A program made the translations under genes and the position numbers. The notes below the pieces were generated by a model. That model was not told the DNA's origin, made no database searches, and saw only the letters and a list, made by a program, of their open reading frames with translations. A stretch of DNA of 64,000 nt from Micromonospora lupini str. Lupac 08. GTDB taxonomy: Bacteria; Actinomycetota; Actinomycetes; Mycobacteriales; Micromonosporaceae. Where the stretch lies: the NCBI RefSeq assembly GCF_000297395.2, contig NZ_HF570108.1, positions 2,510,101 to 2,574,100 of the forward strand. Direction: 5' to 3'. Below, piece by piece: positions 1 to 7,550 of this stretch; within the stretch, counting starts at the first letter, position 1, and every line of letters begins with the position of its first letter.

Positions 1-1
1 C

Positions 2-898
2 GACGTGCTGCACGTGCACGAGCCGCTGACGTTGAGCCTGTCGCTGCTGGCGGTGCTCTCCGCGCGCGGGCCGGTGGTGGCCACGTTCCACACGGCGATG
101 ACCCGTTCGCGGGTGCTGGCCGCCGCGCAGGGCGTGCTGCAGATCGTGCTGGAGCGGATCACCGCCCGCATCGCGGTGAGCGCGCTGGCCCGCAAGGTGC
201 AGGTCGAGCACATGGACGGCGGCGCGGTGGAGATCCCCAACGGGGTGGCCGTGGCGAAGTTCGCCGACGCCGAGCCGTTGCCGGACTGGCCGGGGGAGTG
301 CGGGCCGGGCACCGGCGGCACGCTGGGCTTCCTGGGGCGCTTCACGGAGGCGCGCAAGGGCTTCCCGGTGCTGCGGGACGCCTTCGTGGCGCTGGCGGCG
401 ACCCGCCCGGGGTTGCGGCTGCTGGTCGCCGGCCCGGGCGACCCGGACGACCTGTACGACCAGTTCCCGGCCGCGCTGCGGGAGCGGGTGACGTTCCTCG
501 GGCTGGTCACCGAGGCGGACAAGGCCCGGATGCTGCGCAGCGTGCACCTGTACGTGGCGCCGAACACCGGCGGCGAGTCGTTCGGGATGATCCTCACCGA
601 GGCGCTGGCCGCCGGAACCACTGTCGTGGCGAGTGACCTGGACGCGTTCCGCCGGGTGCTCGACGGGGGGCGGGCGGGGCGGCTGTTCCCGACCGGGGAC
701 CCGGTGGGTCTGCGCGACGCCCTGTCCGAGCTGCTCGACGATCCGGCCGGGCGGGCCACGCTGAGCGCCTGCGGCGATCAGGTGGTGGCGAATTTCGACT
801 GGCCGGTGGTTGCGCGGCGTGTACTGGAGGTATACGCAGCGGCGATCGAGGCGACCGACGGGCGGGTCATCGACCAGGAGTGGGTGGGGCTGGGCTGA
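2..898 (+). CDS. pimA: PimA-type phosphatidylinositol alpha-mannosyltransferase, 5' truncated
   Basis: This is the C-terminal 298 residues of a GT-B fold, family 4 glycosyltransferase; the reading frame is already open at the window edge, so the true start lies upstream. The visible part opens with HVHEPLTLS in the Rossmann-like N-terminal domain. It then shows LGFLGRFTEARKGFPVL at the start of the C-terminal domain and the retaining-GT motif ESFGMILTE, an E-x7-E element that binds the sugar nucleotide. In actinobacteria PimA transfers the first mannose from GDP-mannose to phosphatidylinositol on the cytoplasmic face of the membrane, starting PIM and lipoglycan synthesis. Its position just before a small membrane protein, pdxS, pdxT and yebC matches the actinobacterial order, which supports PimA over a generic GT4. 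Confidence 0.88.
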   Translation, partial: DVLHVHEPLTLSLSLLAVLSARGPVVATFHTAMTRSRVLAAAQGVLQIVLERITARIAVSALARKVQVEHMDGGAVEIPNGVAVAKFADAEPLPDWPGECGPGTGGTLGFLGRFTEARKGFPVLRDAFVALAATRPGLRLLVAGPGDPDDLYDQFPAALRERVTFLGLVTEADKARMLRSVHLYVAPNTGGESFGMILTEALAAGTTVVASDLDAFRRVLDGGRAGRLFPTGDPVGLRDALSELLDDPAGRATLSACGDQVVANFDWPVVARRVLEVYAAAIEATDGRVIDQEWVGLG

Positions 899-980
899 GC
901 CGGGGGACTGATGGTGCGGCTGGTGACGCCGGTGACCGGCGCGGGCGCGCGCAACGGAGGAGAAACGGAGCAGCACTACG

Positions 981-1484
981 ATGCCGCACATGTGGTGGGT
1001 GGTGGCCGCGAGTGTGCTCGTGGGGGTGCTTGCGGCGTACCTCATCTGGACCGCCGGCCGGGTCGAGCGGCTGCAGGGCCGCGCGGAGCTGGCGGCGCGG
1101 GCCCTCGACGCCCACCTGCTGCGCCGGGCGGCGGCCGCCGCGGTCCTGGCGGAGCGGTGTTTCGGGGTCGAGCTGTACGCGGCGGCGAGGATCGCGCTGG
1201 ACGCTCCGCCGCAGGAGCGGGAGGCGGCCGAGAACGACCTGACCCGGCAGTTGCGCTCGGTACGGCTGGACCCGGCCGATCCGGACTGCACGGCGGTCAT
1301 CGCGGCGAGCCGCCGTCTCGCGTTGTCCCGGCAGGTGCACACCGACCTGGTTCGCGACGCCCGCTCGGCGCGTAGTCGTCCGCTGGTGCGGTTGTTGCGG
1401 ATGGGGCGGGGCCGGGAGTGGCCGCGCTACTTCGACATCGACGACCCGACGCTCGTCGTGCCGGCGGACGTTCCGGCCGGCTGA
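981..1484 (+). CDS. small membrane-anchored protein of the pimA-pdxS interval
   Basis: The product is 167 residues with one N-terminal membrane segment (about residues 5-23, MWWVVAASVLVGVLAAYLI). A charged alpha-helical cytoplasmic part rich in Ala, Arg and Leu follows. The ATG at 981 is preceded by GGAGGAGAAACGGAG. No catalytic motif is visible and I do not recognise a characterised family. A protein of this type sits between pimA and the pyridoxal phosphate genes in other actinomycetes, from memory, so it is likely a conserved gene. A role near the membrane in phospholipid or PIM metabolism would be guesswork based only on the neighbour. Confidence 0.75.
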   Translation: MPHMWWVVAASVLVGVLAAYLIWTAGRVERLQGRAELAARALDAHLLRRAAAAAVLAERCFGVELYAAARIALDAPPQEREAAENDLTRQLRSVRLDPADPDCTAVIAASRRLALSRQVHTDLVRDARSARSRPLVRLLRMGRGREWPRYFDIDDPTLVVPADVPAG

Positions 1485-1486
1485 CG

Positions 1487-1528
1487 TGACCGGCGCGGGC
1501 TGACCGGCGTGGGCTGAGCGGCGTGGGC
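1487..1528. repeat. three tandem 14-bp direct repeats
   Basis: Three consecutive 14-mers (TGACCGGCGCGGGC, TGACCGGCGTGGGC, TGAGCGGCGTGGGC) follow directly on the stop of the preceding gene, and a fourth begins but degenerates. Each unit holds an in-phase TGA, so read-through would stop at once. This looks like slippage-prone GC-rich intergenic DNA; no function is evident. Confidence 0.7.
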
Positions 1529-1688
1529 TGACCCCGGGCGTAGCCGGAGTGGGCCTGGCGGGCCGGCGCGGCGGTGAGCAGGGCCACAGTGCAGGCCACC
1601 GGGGGTCTGATTGGCTGTCGGCGCGGCGTTGAGAGGTGCGTAGCATTTTCGCTGCCACCCCCACCGCACGTCCAAGGAGCGATGACCC

Positions 1689-2606
1689 GTGTCCGAAAAC
1701 ACCGCCTCGACCACCGGCACCGCCCCCGTCGTCGGCACGGCCCGCGTGAAGCGGGGCATGGCCGAGATGCTCAAGGGCGGCGTGATCATGGACGTCGTCA
1801 ACGCCGAACAGGCCAAGATCGCCGAGGACGCCGGCGCGGTCGCGGTGATGGCCCTGGAGCGGGTGCCCGCCGACATCCGCGCGCAGGGCGGGGTGTCCCG
1901 GATGAGCGATCCCGACATGATCGACGGGATCATCGAGGCGGTGTCCATCCCGGTGATGGCCAAGGCCCGTATCGGGCACTTCGTGGAGGCGCGGATCCTC
2001 CAGTCGCTGGGCGTGGACTACGTCGACGAGTCCGAGGTGCTGACCCCGGCCGACTACGCGAACCACATCGACAAGTGGGCCTTCACGGTGCCGTTCGTCT
2101 GTGGCGCGACGAACCTGGGTGAGGCGCTGCGCCGGATCACCGAGGGCGCGGCCATGATCCGCTCCAAGGGTGAAGCGGGCACCGGCGACGTCTCCAACGC
2201 CACCACCCACATGCGCAAGATCCGTCAGGAGATCGCCCGGCTGTCCTCGTTGCCTGCCGACGAGCTGTACGTCGCGGCCAAGGAGTTGCAGGCCCCGTAC
2301 GACCTGGTCAAGGAGGTCGCCGAGAGTGGCAAGCTGCCGGTGGTGCTGTTCACCGCCGGCGGGATCGCCACTCCGGCCGACGCGGCGATGATGATGCAGC
2401 TCGGCGCGGAGGGCGTCTTCGTCGGCTCCGGCATCTTCAAGGCCGGCAACCCGGCTCAGCGGGCCGCCGCGATCGTCAAGGCCACCACCTTCCACGACGA
2501 CCCGGACGTGCTGGCGAAGGTCTCCCGGGGTCTGGGTGAGGCGATGGTCGGCATCAACGTCGACGAGATCCCGCAGCCGCACCGCCTGGCCGAGCGCGGT
2601 TGGTGA
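1689..2606 (+). CDS. pdxS: pyridoxal 5'-phosphate synthase, lyase/synthase subunit PdxS
   Basis: A 305-residue protein of the usual PdxS length. It builds pyridoxal 5'-phosphate from ribose 5-phosphate, glyceraldehyde 3-phosphate and ammonia as the (beta/alpha)8 barrel subunit of the deoxyxylulose-independent vitamin B6 route. Hallmarks are [21 protein letters not shown] near the N-terminus, [37 protein letters not shown], and the phosphate-binding [22 protein letters not shown] and GVFVGSGIF loops. The chosen start is the GTG at 1689, with AAGGAG about ten bases upstream. The first 15-20 residues (Ser/Thr/Ala rich) are an extension typical of actinobacterial forms. The next gene encodes the glutaminase partner. 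Confidence 0.97.
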   Translation: MSENTASTTGTAPVVGTARVKRGMAEMLKGGVIMDVVNAEQAKIAEDAGAVAVMALERVPADIRAQGGVSRMSDPDMIDGIIEAVSIPVMAKARIGHFVEARILQSLGVDYVDESEVLTPADYANHIDKWAFTVPFVCGATNLGEALRRITEGAAMIRSKGEAGTGDVSNATTHMRKIRQEIARLSSLPADELYVAAKELQAPYDLVKEVAESGKLPVVLFTAGGIATPADAAMMMQLGAEGVFVGSGIFKAGNPAQRAAAIVKATTFHDDPDVLAKVSRGLGEAMVGINVDEIPQPHRLAERGW

Positions 2607-2638
2607 GCCTTGATCGACTCAGGCGTGGTGGTGACGCG

Positions 2639-3241
2639 GTGACGGCACCTGTGATCGGTGTGCTCGCGCTCCAGGGCGACGTCCGGGAGCATGTGGCGGC
2701 GCTGGCCGCGGCGGGCGCGGACGCCCGCCCGGTCCGCCGCCCGAGCGAGCTGGACGCGGTCGACGGGCTGGTGATCCCGGGGGGCGAGTCCACCACCATC
2801 AGCAAGCTCGCCGACATCTTCGAGATGCGCGAGCCGATCGACAAGCGGATCGCCGACGGCATGCCGGTCTACGGCTCCTGCGCCGGCATGATCATGCTGG
2901 CCACCGAGGTGCTGGACGGCCGGCCCGACCAGCGCGGCTTCGCGGGCATCGAGATGACGGTACGGCGTAACGCCTTCGGCCGGCAGGTCGACTCGTTCGA
3001 GGCGCCGGTGGAGATCGCCGGTGTGCCGGGGGAGCCGTTCCACGCGGTGTTCATCCGCGCGCCGTGGGTCGAGCGCGTCGGCGCGGCCGTCCAGGTGATC
3101 GGAAAGGTGACCGGCGGTCCGGCCGCCGAACGGATCGTGGCGGTGCGGCAGGGCAACCTGCTGGCCACCTCGTTCCACCCCGAGCTGACGGGTGACCTGC
3201 GCGTACACGCGTACTTCGTGGAGCTGGTGCGGGCCGCCTGA
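2639..3241 (+). CDS. pdxT: pyridoxal 5'-phosphate synthase glutaminase subunit PdxT
   Basis: This 200-residue class I glutamine amidotransferase hydrolyses glutamine and channels ammonia to the PdxS barrel. Visible are [14 protein letters not shown] at the N-terminus, the oxyanion-region [14 protein letters not shown], the nucleophile elbow [10 protein letters not shown] with the catalytic Cys, and the C-terminal SFHPELTGD carrying the catalytic His and Glu. The GTG at 2639 places the conserved beta strand at residue 5. A TTG at 2600 overlapping the pdxS stop would add 13 residues that do not look like the family. The 32-bp gap to pdxS contains the sequence CCTTGATCGACTC, which matches the arm of a palindromic repeat found twice elsewhere in this window. 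Confidence 0.96.
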   Translation: MTAPVIGVLALQGDVREHVAALAAAGADARPVRRPSELDAVDGLVIPGGESTTISKLADIFEMREPIDKRIADGMPVYGSCAGMIMLATEVLDGRPDQRGFAGIEMTVRRNAFGRQVDSFEAPVEIAGVPGEPFHAVFIRAPWVERVGAAVQVIGKVTGGPAAERIVAVRQGNLLATSFHPELTGDLRVHAYFVELVRAA

Positions 3242-3337
3242 TCGGCGGACGCGGGCGGACGGGCATGGATCCCGGCCTCCGATCGTTGGTCCGGGGCGGG
3301 CTCTGCGCCGATTCGGCACCCCGGGCAGGTCCCGGGT

Positions 3338-3368
3338 GTGACATGGCGCGGTGTGACCTCGGTAAGAT
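3338..3368 (+). promoter_or_regulatory. possible yebC promoter
   Basis: GTGACA (3338-3343) and TAAGAT (3363-3368) are spaced 19 bp apart in the pdxT-yebC gap, which would give a 5' leader of roughly 125 nt. The spacing is longer than ideal and the call rests on motif resemblance only. The rest of the gap 3242-3500 shows no gene or clear hairpin. Confidence 0.3.
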
Positions 3369-3500
3369 TGCCGCGGTTCGGCAGGGCCGTCGCCCGGCGC
3401 GGCACTTCCCGCGGGGCTGACCGGCCGCCGGATCGCCGGATGCGGCGCGGTATCGGTGCGGCAGTCGACGCAGGCGTGCAATGACAGACGGAGGTAGAAG

Positions 3501-4253
3501 ATGTCCGGCCACTCAAAGTGGGCGACGACCAAGCACAAGAAGGCCGTCATCGACGCCAAGCGCGGCAAGATGTTCGCCAAGCTGATCAAGAACGTCGAGG
3601 TGGCCGCGCGCACCGGCGGCGGCGATCCGTCCGGTAACCCGACGCTTTTCGACGCCATCCAGAAGGCGAAGAAGAGCTCGGTTCCCAACGACAACATCGA
3701 CCGCGCGGTCAAGCGGGGCTCCGGCCTGGAGGCCGGCGGCGCCGACTGGCAGACCATCATGTACGAGGGTTACGGCCCCAACGGCGTGGCGATGCTTATC
3801 GAGTGCCTCACCGACAACCGCAACCGGGCCGCGACCGAGGTGCGCACCGCGCTCACCCGCAACGGCGGCTCGCTGGCCGACGCCGGCTCGGTGTCGTACA
3901 TGTTCTCCCGCAAGGGCGTGGTGATCGTGCCCAAGGAGGGCACCAGCGAGGACGACGTCATGATGGCGGTCCTCGACGCCGGCGCCGAGGAGGTCAACGA
4001 CCTCGGTGAGGCGTACGAGGTGGTCTCCGAGCCGACCGACCTGATTCCGGTGCGGACCGCGCTGCAGGACGCCGGCATCGAGTACGAGTCGGCCGAGTCC
4101 TCCCTCGTGCCCAGCATGAACGTGCCGCTGGACGAAGAGGGCGCCCGCAAGATCTTCAAGCTGATCGACGTCCTGGAGGACTGCGACGACGTGCAGAACG
4201 TCTACGCGAACTTCGACGTCAGCGACGACGTGATGGCAGCCGTCGACGCCTGA
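3501..4253 (+). CDS. yebC: YebC/TACO1-family protein
   Basis: The product has 250 residues and the full three-domain YebC/TACO1 architecture, beginning with the signature [22 protein letters not shown] and including [21 protein letters not shown] and [20 protein letters not shown]. The family was long annotated as transcriptional regulators. More recent work ties YebC members to translation, helping ribosomes at proline-rich stretches. The start ATG at 3501 has a strong GGAGG upstream. In many actinobacteria ruvC, ruvA and ruvB follow directly; here they do not, so the conserved order ends at this gene. Confidence 0.95.
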   Translation: MSGHSKWATTKHKKAVIDAKRGKMFAKLIKNVEVAARTGGGDPSGNPTLFDAIQKAKKSSVPNDNIDRAVKRGSGLEAGGADWQTIMYEGYGPNGVAMLIECLTDNRNRAATEVRTALTRNGGSLADAGSVSYMFSRKGVVIVPKEGTSEDDVMMAVLDAGAEEVNDLGEAYEVVSEPTDLIPVRTALQDAGIEYESAESSLVPSMNVPLDEEGARKIFKLIDVLEDCDDVQNVYANFDVSDDVMAAVDA

Positions 4254-4291
4254 GAGCCCGTGACCCGTCCGGCCCGCCAGGCGCGTGCCCT

Positions 4292-4368
4292 TGATCGACT
4301 CGATTTCGTGGAAGTCGGGGTGTCCGACGCGTGCGGACACCCCGCTTTCCGTGAAACGGAGTCGATCA
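4292..4368. repeat. 77-bp imperfect palindrome, copy 1 of a dispersed repeat
   Basis: Two arms of about 36 bp (beginning TGATCGACTC, ending GAGTCGATCA) flank a small ACGCGT centre. The inner arm is CGGGGTGTCCG against CGGACACCCCG. A second element of exactly the same length, with matching ends and centre, lies at 32655-32731. Bases outside the palindrome (CCT before TGATCGAC) are shared too, which argues for a repeat family rather than a chance terminator. It lies between co-directional genes (yebC and the DUF402 gene) and has no T-tract, though it could still fold in RNA and end yebC transcripts. Confidence 0.8.
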
Positions 4369-4440
4369 CGCGCGCCGTCGCCGAGGCGGTCGTGACCGGG
4401 CCGTACGCTTCCTCGGGGCGAACGAGGAGGTTCCGGAAAA

Positions 4441-5058
4441 ATGGTGGAGCGCCGATTCGCGTCGGGTGACGTGGTCGTCCGGCGGGAGATCCTGCGGGGC
4501 GAGGTCTGGTTCGGCTGCCCGACGATCTGCGTCGAGGACTCGCCCGACCTGCTCGCCCTCTACCTCCCGCCGGGGGCGGAGTTCGGCTTCCCGACCGACG
4601 GCGAGTTCCCCTGTGGGCGGCACCCGTGGGAGACGGCCGGGCACCGGGCCTGGTCGGGGCACGGCAAGCTGATGCTGCACCGGCCGGGCGAGGCCCACTC
4701 GGTGGACGTGTTCTGGACGGGCCCGCAGCGTGACTTCGCCGGCTGGTACTTCAACCTGCAGGACCCGCTGCGGCGTACCCCTGTCGGGGTGGACACGCTC
4801 GACCACGAGCTGGACCTGTGGTGGGGCGCGGACGACGACCGGTACGTCTGGAAGGACGTCGAGATGTTCGCGCAGCGCCTCGTCGAGGGGCGCTACCCGG
4901 GCATGGCGGACGCGATCCGCGGCGAGGGTGACCGGATCGCCGCCCTGCTCGACGCGGGGCAGCGCTGGTGGGACCCGGCGTGGGCGCGGTGGCAACCCGA
5001 TCCGGCCTGGCCGACGCCTCGACTGCCGGCCGGCTGGGCCGCGGTGCCCACCCGCTGA
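4441..5058 (+). CDS. DUF402-domain protein, probable nucleotide phosphatase
   Basis: A 205-residue DUF402 protein. The family fold is a small beta-rich phosphatase in which characterised members hydrolyse nucleoside di- and triphosphates using conserved acidic residues. The hallmark stretch FAGWYFNLQDPLRRTPVGVDTLDHELDLW is present at about residues 97-125, followed by DDDRYVWKDVEMF. The ATG at 4441 has GAGGAGG upstream. It stands alone after the palindromic repeat and before a convergent gene. The exact substrate cannot be read from sequence. Confidence 0.8.
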   Translation: MVERRFASGDVVVRREILRGEVWFGCPTICVEDSPDLLALYLPPGAEFGFPTDGEFPCGRHPWETAGHRAWSGHGKLMLHRPGEAHSVDVFWTGPQRDFAGWYFNLQDPLRRTPVGVDTLDHELDLWWGADDDRYVWKDVEMFAQRLVEGRYPGMADAIRGEGDRIAALLDAGQRWWDPAWARWQPDPAWPTPRLPAGWAAVPTR

Positions 5059-5151
5059 CGACGAGCGGCGACCGTGCAGGCCGCGCCGGGCGGCCAGCGG
5101 GCGGTGGCATGCCGTGCCGGGCGGTGCGGGCCGTGCCGCGCGGGCAGCGGC

Positions 5152-5210
5152 GCGCGGGCCGTGGCGGTGCGGGCCGTGGCGGTGCGGGCCGTGGCGTGCG
5201 GGCCGTGGCG
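5152..5210. repeat. GC-rich 14/15-bp tandem repeat
   Basis: Four near-identical units of GTGCGGGCCGTGGCG (the last unit one base shorter) lie between two convergent genes. Looser relatives of the unit extend upstream to about 5125. The array could vary in copy number between strains. I see no coding potential and no clear hairpin terminator in this gap. Confidence 0.75.
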
Positions 5211-5220
5211 TGCGGCGGCG

Positions 5221-6234
5221 TCAGCCTTCCGGCACCGGATCGACGAGGAACTCCTGATCCGGTTGACCGGTGCACGGCTCGGCCGCCGCCTCGGCGGGCA
5301 CCTCGCCGGCGTCGTCCCGGATGCCCACGCACAGGTCGCTGTCCGCCGGGCGGAGGCGGTACGCGTTCGGAACCGCACCAGTCGGTTCGAAGCGGAACAG
5401 TTGGGCCCCGGAGTCGGTGCTGCACTTGTCCCACGGCTCGATCAGGTAGCGACCGGGATCCTCCCGCCGGACGGTGAGGCAGCCCACCCCGTTGACCGGA
5501 TGGTCCCACTTGACGAAGTAGAGGTCGTCGGTGACCGGCACCAGGTAGGTCTCCGGTGGGGTGGCGCCGGCGCAGGGCCGCTGCACCGCCACGGGATCGT
5601 CGTAGCCGCCGCTGCGGTCGCGCCCCTCGCTGATGCAGAGCTGCGGTGCGCGGGCGGGACGGATCCGGCTTCGGCCACTGGCCGGCGGCGTGCCGTTGCC
5701 GCCGGCCGAGGCGCTGGCACCCGGCGTGGCCGTCGAGGTGGCGGCCGGCTTCTCCGCCGTCCGTTGCTCATCGTCGTCGGGCCACAGGAACCAGGCGCCG
5801 AACGCGGCCAACACGGCGACGGCGAGTAGCGTCGCCAGCGGCGCGGGTCGTGCGAACCACCGGGACCGCGCCTCGTCGGGCCCGCCGGTCAACACGTCGC
5901 CCGCGCTCGCGCCCGACGGCGTCGGTGCGGTCGCCGGCGCAGCGGGCGCGGCGTACGCGCCGGCGGCGAGCCGGTCCCGTGCCCGCAGCCACTCGTCGAC
6001 CTGGTCACCCGCCCCGCAGGCGCGCACGAACGCCGCCAGCACCTCGGGTCGTGGCAGGGTGGACCGGCGCAGGACGTCGGCGGCGGTGCTGCGGGCCAGC
6101 ACGTCGCCGGCCGCGACGGCGTGCTGTTCCAGTTGCCGGAACGTCAGCCGGGACCGGTCCTTGAGGTGGCGCAGTAGGTCGACGAACTCGGCCGGGTCGG
6201 CCGCCTCGTCCGGTCGTAGGTCCCCCGTGGTCAT
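5221..6234 (-). CDS. membrane-spanning HTH protein with lectin-like ectodomain
   Basis: This 337-residue protein has an unusual order of parts. Residues about 15-75 form an XRE-like helix-turn-helix region (FVDLLRHLKDRSRLTFRQLEQHAV ending in STAADVLRRSTLPRPEVLAAFVRACG). An Ala/Pro linker follows, then a single membrane segment (about 131-151), a Ser/Thr/Pro-rich spacer, and a Cys-containing C-terminal domain of about 140 residues. Repeated LCI, CLTV, QLFRF and QEFLV elements give that domain the look of a ricin-type beta-trefoil. The ATG at 6234 is chosen because GGAGAATCAGGTG precedes it. The HTH would be cytoplasmic and the lectin-like part outside, so a one-component transmembrane sensor is inferred. 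Its divergent neighbour shares the same HTH-membrane layout. Confidence 0.75.
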   Translation of the reverse strand: MTTGDLRPDEAADPAEFVDLLRHLKDRSRLTFRQLEQHAVAAGDVLARSTAADVLRRSTLPRPEVLAAFVRACGAGDQVDEWLRARDRLAAGAYAAPAAPATAPTPSGASAGDVLTGGPDEARSRWFARPAPLATLLAVAVLAAFGAWFLWPDDDEQRTAEKPAATSTATPGASASAGGNGTPPASGRSRIRPARAPQLCISEGRDRSGGYDDPVAVQRPCAGATPPETYLVPVTDDLYFVKWDHPVNGVGCLTVRREDPGRYLIEPWDKCSTDSGAQLFRFEPTGAVPNAYRLRPADSDLCVGIRDDAGEVPAEAAAEPCTGQPDQEFLVDPVPEG

Positions 6235-6286
6235 CACCTGATTCTCCTGACCCCATGCGCCCCGGGGCAAGGCGCCGTGCGGCGTC

Positions 6287-6339
6287 TGTCCGAGATGGTC
6301 GGACAAGACCCGGACAGAAGGCCCTGAGCTGCTCGGACA
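6287..6339. promoter_or_regulatory. TCGGACA operator-like array between divergent HTH genes
   Basis: TGTCCGAGATGGTCGGACA (6287-6305) is a palindrome with perfect 7-bp arms and a 5-bp spacer. Further copies of the half-site follow as CCGGACA (6310-6316) and TCGGACA (6333-6339). The array lies in the 243-bp gap between the two divergent membrane HTH genes, so either product could bind it. Downstream, TTATCTAGCGT near 6380 may hold the -10 of the rightward gene. Binding is inferred from symmetry only. Confidence 0.5.
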
Positions 6340-6477
6340 CCGCGAGCGCCGGACCAGGGCATTGTCTCCGGCGACCCGGTTATCTAGCGTTTTTCCCGAT
6401 GGCCGTGCCGCTGACCGGCGTACCGGCCGAGGGGCTCCGGTCCGAGCCTGACCAGATCAACGACGCGGGGGGATCCG

Positions 6478-7485
6478 ATGATTGACGCTGCCCGGGACCG
6501 GGTGCCGCAGGCGGCCACGGCGGGGGAGTTCGTGGTGGCACTTCGGGACGTACGGCGACGCTCCGGCCTGACGTACCGGGAGATCTCGCGCCGGGCCTCG
6601 GCGGCCGGGCACTGGCTGCCCCCGAGCACCCTCGCCACCATGCTGGGGCGCAACACCCTGCCCCGTGAGCGGACCGTCGTGGCGTTGCTCGCCGCCTGCG
6701 GCACTCCGGCAGCGGACATCGAGCGGTGGGTCGGTCTGCGCCGCGAGATCGATGCCCGGCTCAGCGAGCCGGCGCGCTGGGAGGACGAGCAGACACCACC
6801 CGCCTCGACGTCTGCCGAGCCGGACAGCACACATCGGACACCCGGTGACCCGCATCCGGTGAGCCGACCGGCACGTCGGCGGCTGCGGATGGGAGCGCTC
6901 GCCCTGGTGGGCGCGCTGACCGTCGGGGCGCTGCTGCCGCGTGGTGAGGCCGCGACGTCCGCGTCGGCCACCGCCTGCCCGCTCGTCCTCCGGCAGGGCA
7001 TGTACGGCCCCTGTGTGCTGGATCTGCAGGAGCGTCTGGCCGCCAGCGGGTTGCGCGTACCCGTGGACGGCTGGTTCGGCCCGGACACCACCAGCCGGGT
7101 GATCGCCTTCCAGGCGATGGTCGGCCTGTCGGTGAGCGGCACGGTGGACCAGCCGGTCCTCGACGCCCTGTCGCGTGACCCGGTGCTGCCTGTCATGTGG
7201 CCGGAGAACCGCGTCAGCATCTCCCTGCGGGAGACCTTCGCCCAGGACCCGGCCGAGGCGGTGCGGGTTGCGCGGTGCCTGTCCGGGCTGGACCCGCTGC
7301 GGGTGGAGGTGATGACCGACGGGTCGCGCCGCTGGGGCCTGTTCCAGTTCAGCGACATGGAGTTGTCGCGGCGCGGCGTCGACAGTCGGACCGCCCTGGA
7401 CGCGGGCTGGAACATCGCCGCGGCGCGGGACGTCTGGTCGCGTACCGGCGACTTCGGTCACTGGCACTGCCCGCCCGCACCCTGA
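6478..7485 (+). CDS. membrane-spanning HTH protein with peptidoglycan-binding and pseudo-lysozyme domains
   Basis: A 335-residue protein read as HTH (about residues 15-75, SGLTYREISRRASAAGHWLPPSTL), linker, one membrane segment (about 137-153), then a PG_binding_1 domain (about 167-232, LQERLAASGLRVPVDGWFGPDT). The C-terminal part resembles small actinobacterial lysozyme/SLT domains: VARCLSGLDP, WGLFQFSDMEL, NIAAARDVWSRTGDFGHWHC. In active members the first motif reads CESG with the catalytic Glu; here it is CLSG, so the enzyme site appears lost. The protein therefore looks like a wall-sensing regulator that binds rather than cuts glycan. It is divergent from a gene of the same HTH-membrane design. 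Start ATG 6478 follows GGGGGGAT. Confidence 0.75.
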   Translation: MIDAARDRVPQAATAGEFVVALRDVRRRSGLTYREISRRASAAGHWLPPSTLATMLGRNTLPRERTVVALLAACGTPAADIERWVGLRREIDARLSEPARWEDEQTPPASTSAEPDSTHRTPGDPHPVSRPARRRLRMGALALVGALTVGALLPRGEAATSASATACPLVLRQGMYGPCVLDLQERLAASGLRVPVDGWFGPDTTSRVIAFQAMVGLSVSGTVDQPVLDALSRDPVLPVMWPENRVSISLRETFAQDPAEAVRVARCLSGLDPLRVEVMTDGSRRWGLFQFSDMELSRRGVDSRTALDAGWNIAAARDVWSRTGDFGHWHCPPAP

Positions 7486-7495
7486 TCGGACGCCA

Positions 7496-7527
7496 CTCCC
7501 CGCCCGGTCGGTAGACCGGGCGGGGAG
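7496..7527. terminator. bidirectional hairpin terminator
   Basis: CTCCCCGCCCGGTC and GACCGGGCGGGGAG form a perfect 14-bp stem with a 4-base loop between the convergent stops at 7485 and 7551. There is no T-tract, as is common for actinobacterial hairpins. Confidence 0.8.
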
Positions 7528-7550
7528 CCCCCCTCAGGCCGGCGGACGAC

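Noticed and set aside
4260..4469. 69-residue frame across the palindromic repeat
   Set aside because: It encodes the repeat itself (LDFVEVGVSDACGHPAFRETES) and overlaps the DUF402 start out of frame. A similar peptide on the other strand at the second copy shows it is repeat sequence, not a gene.
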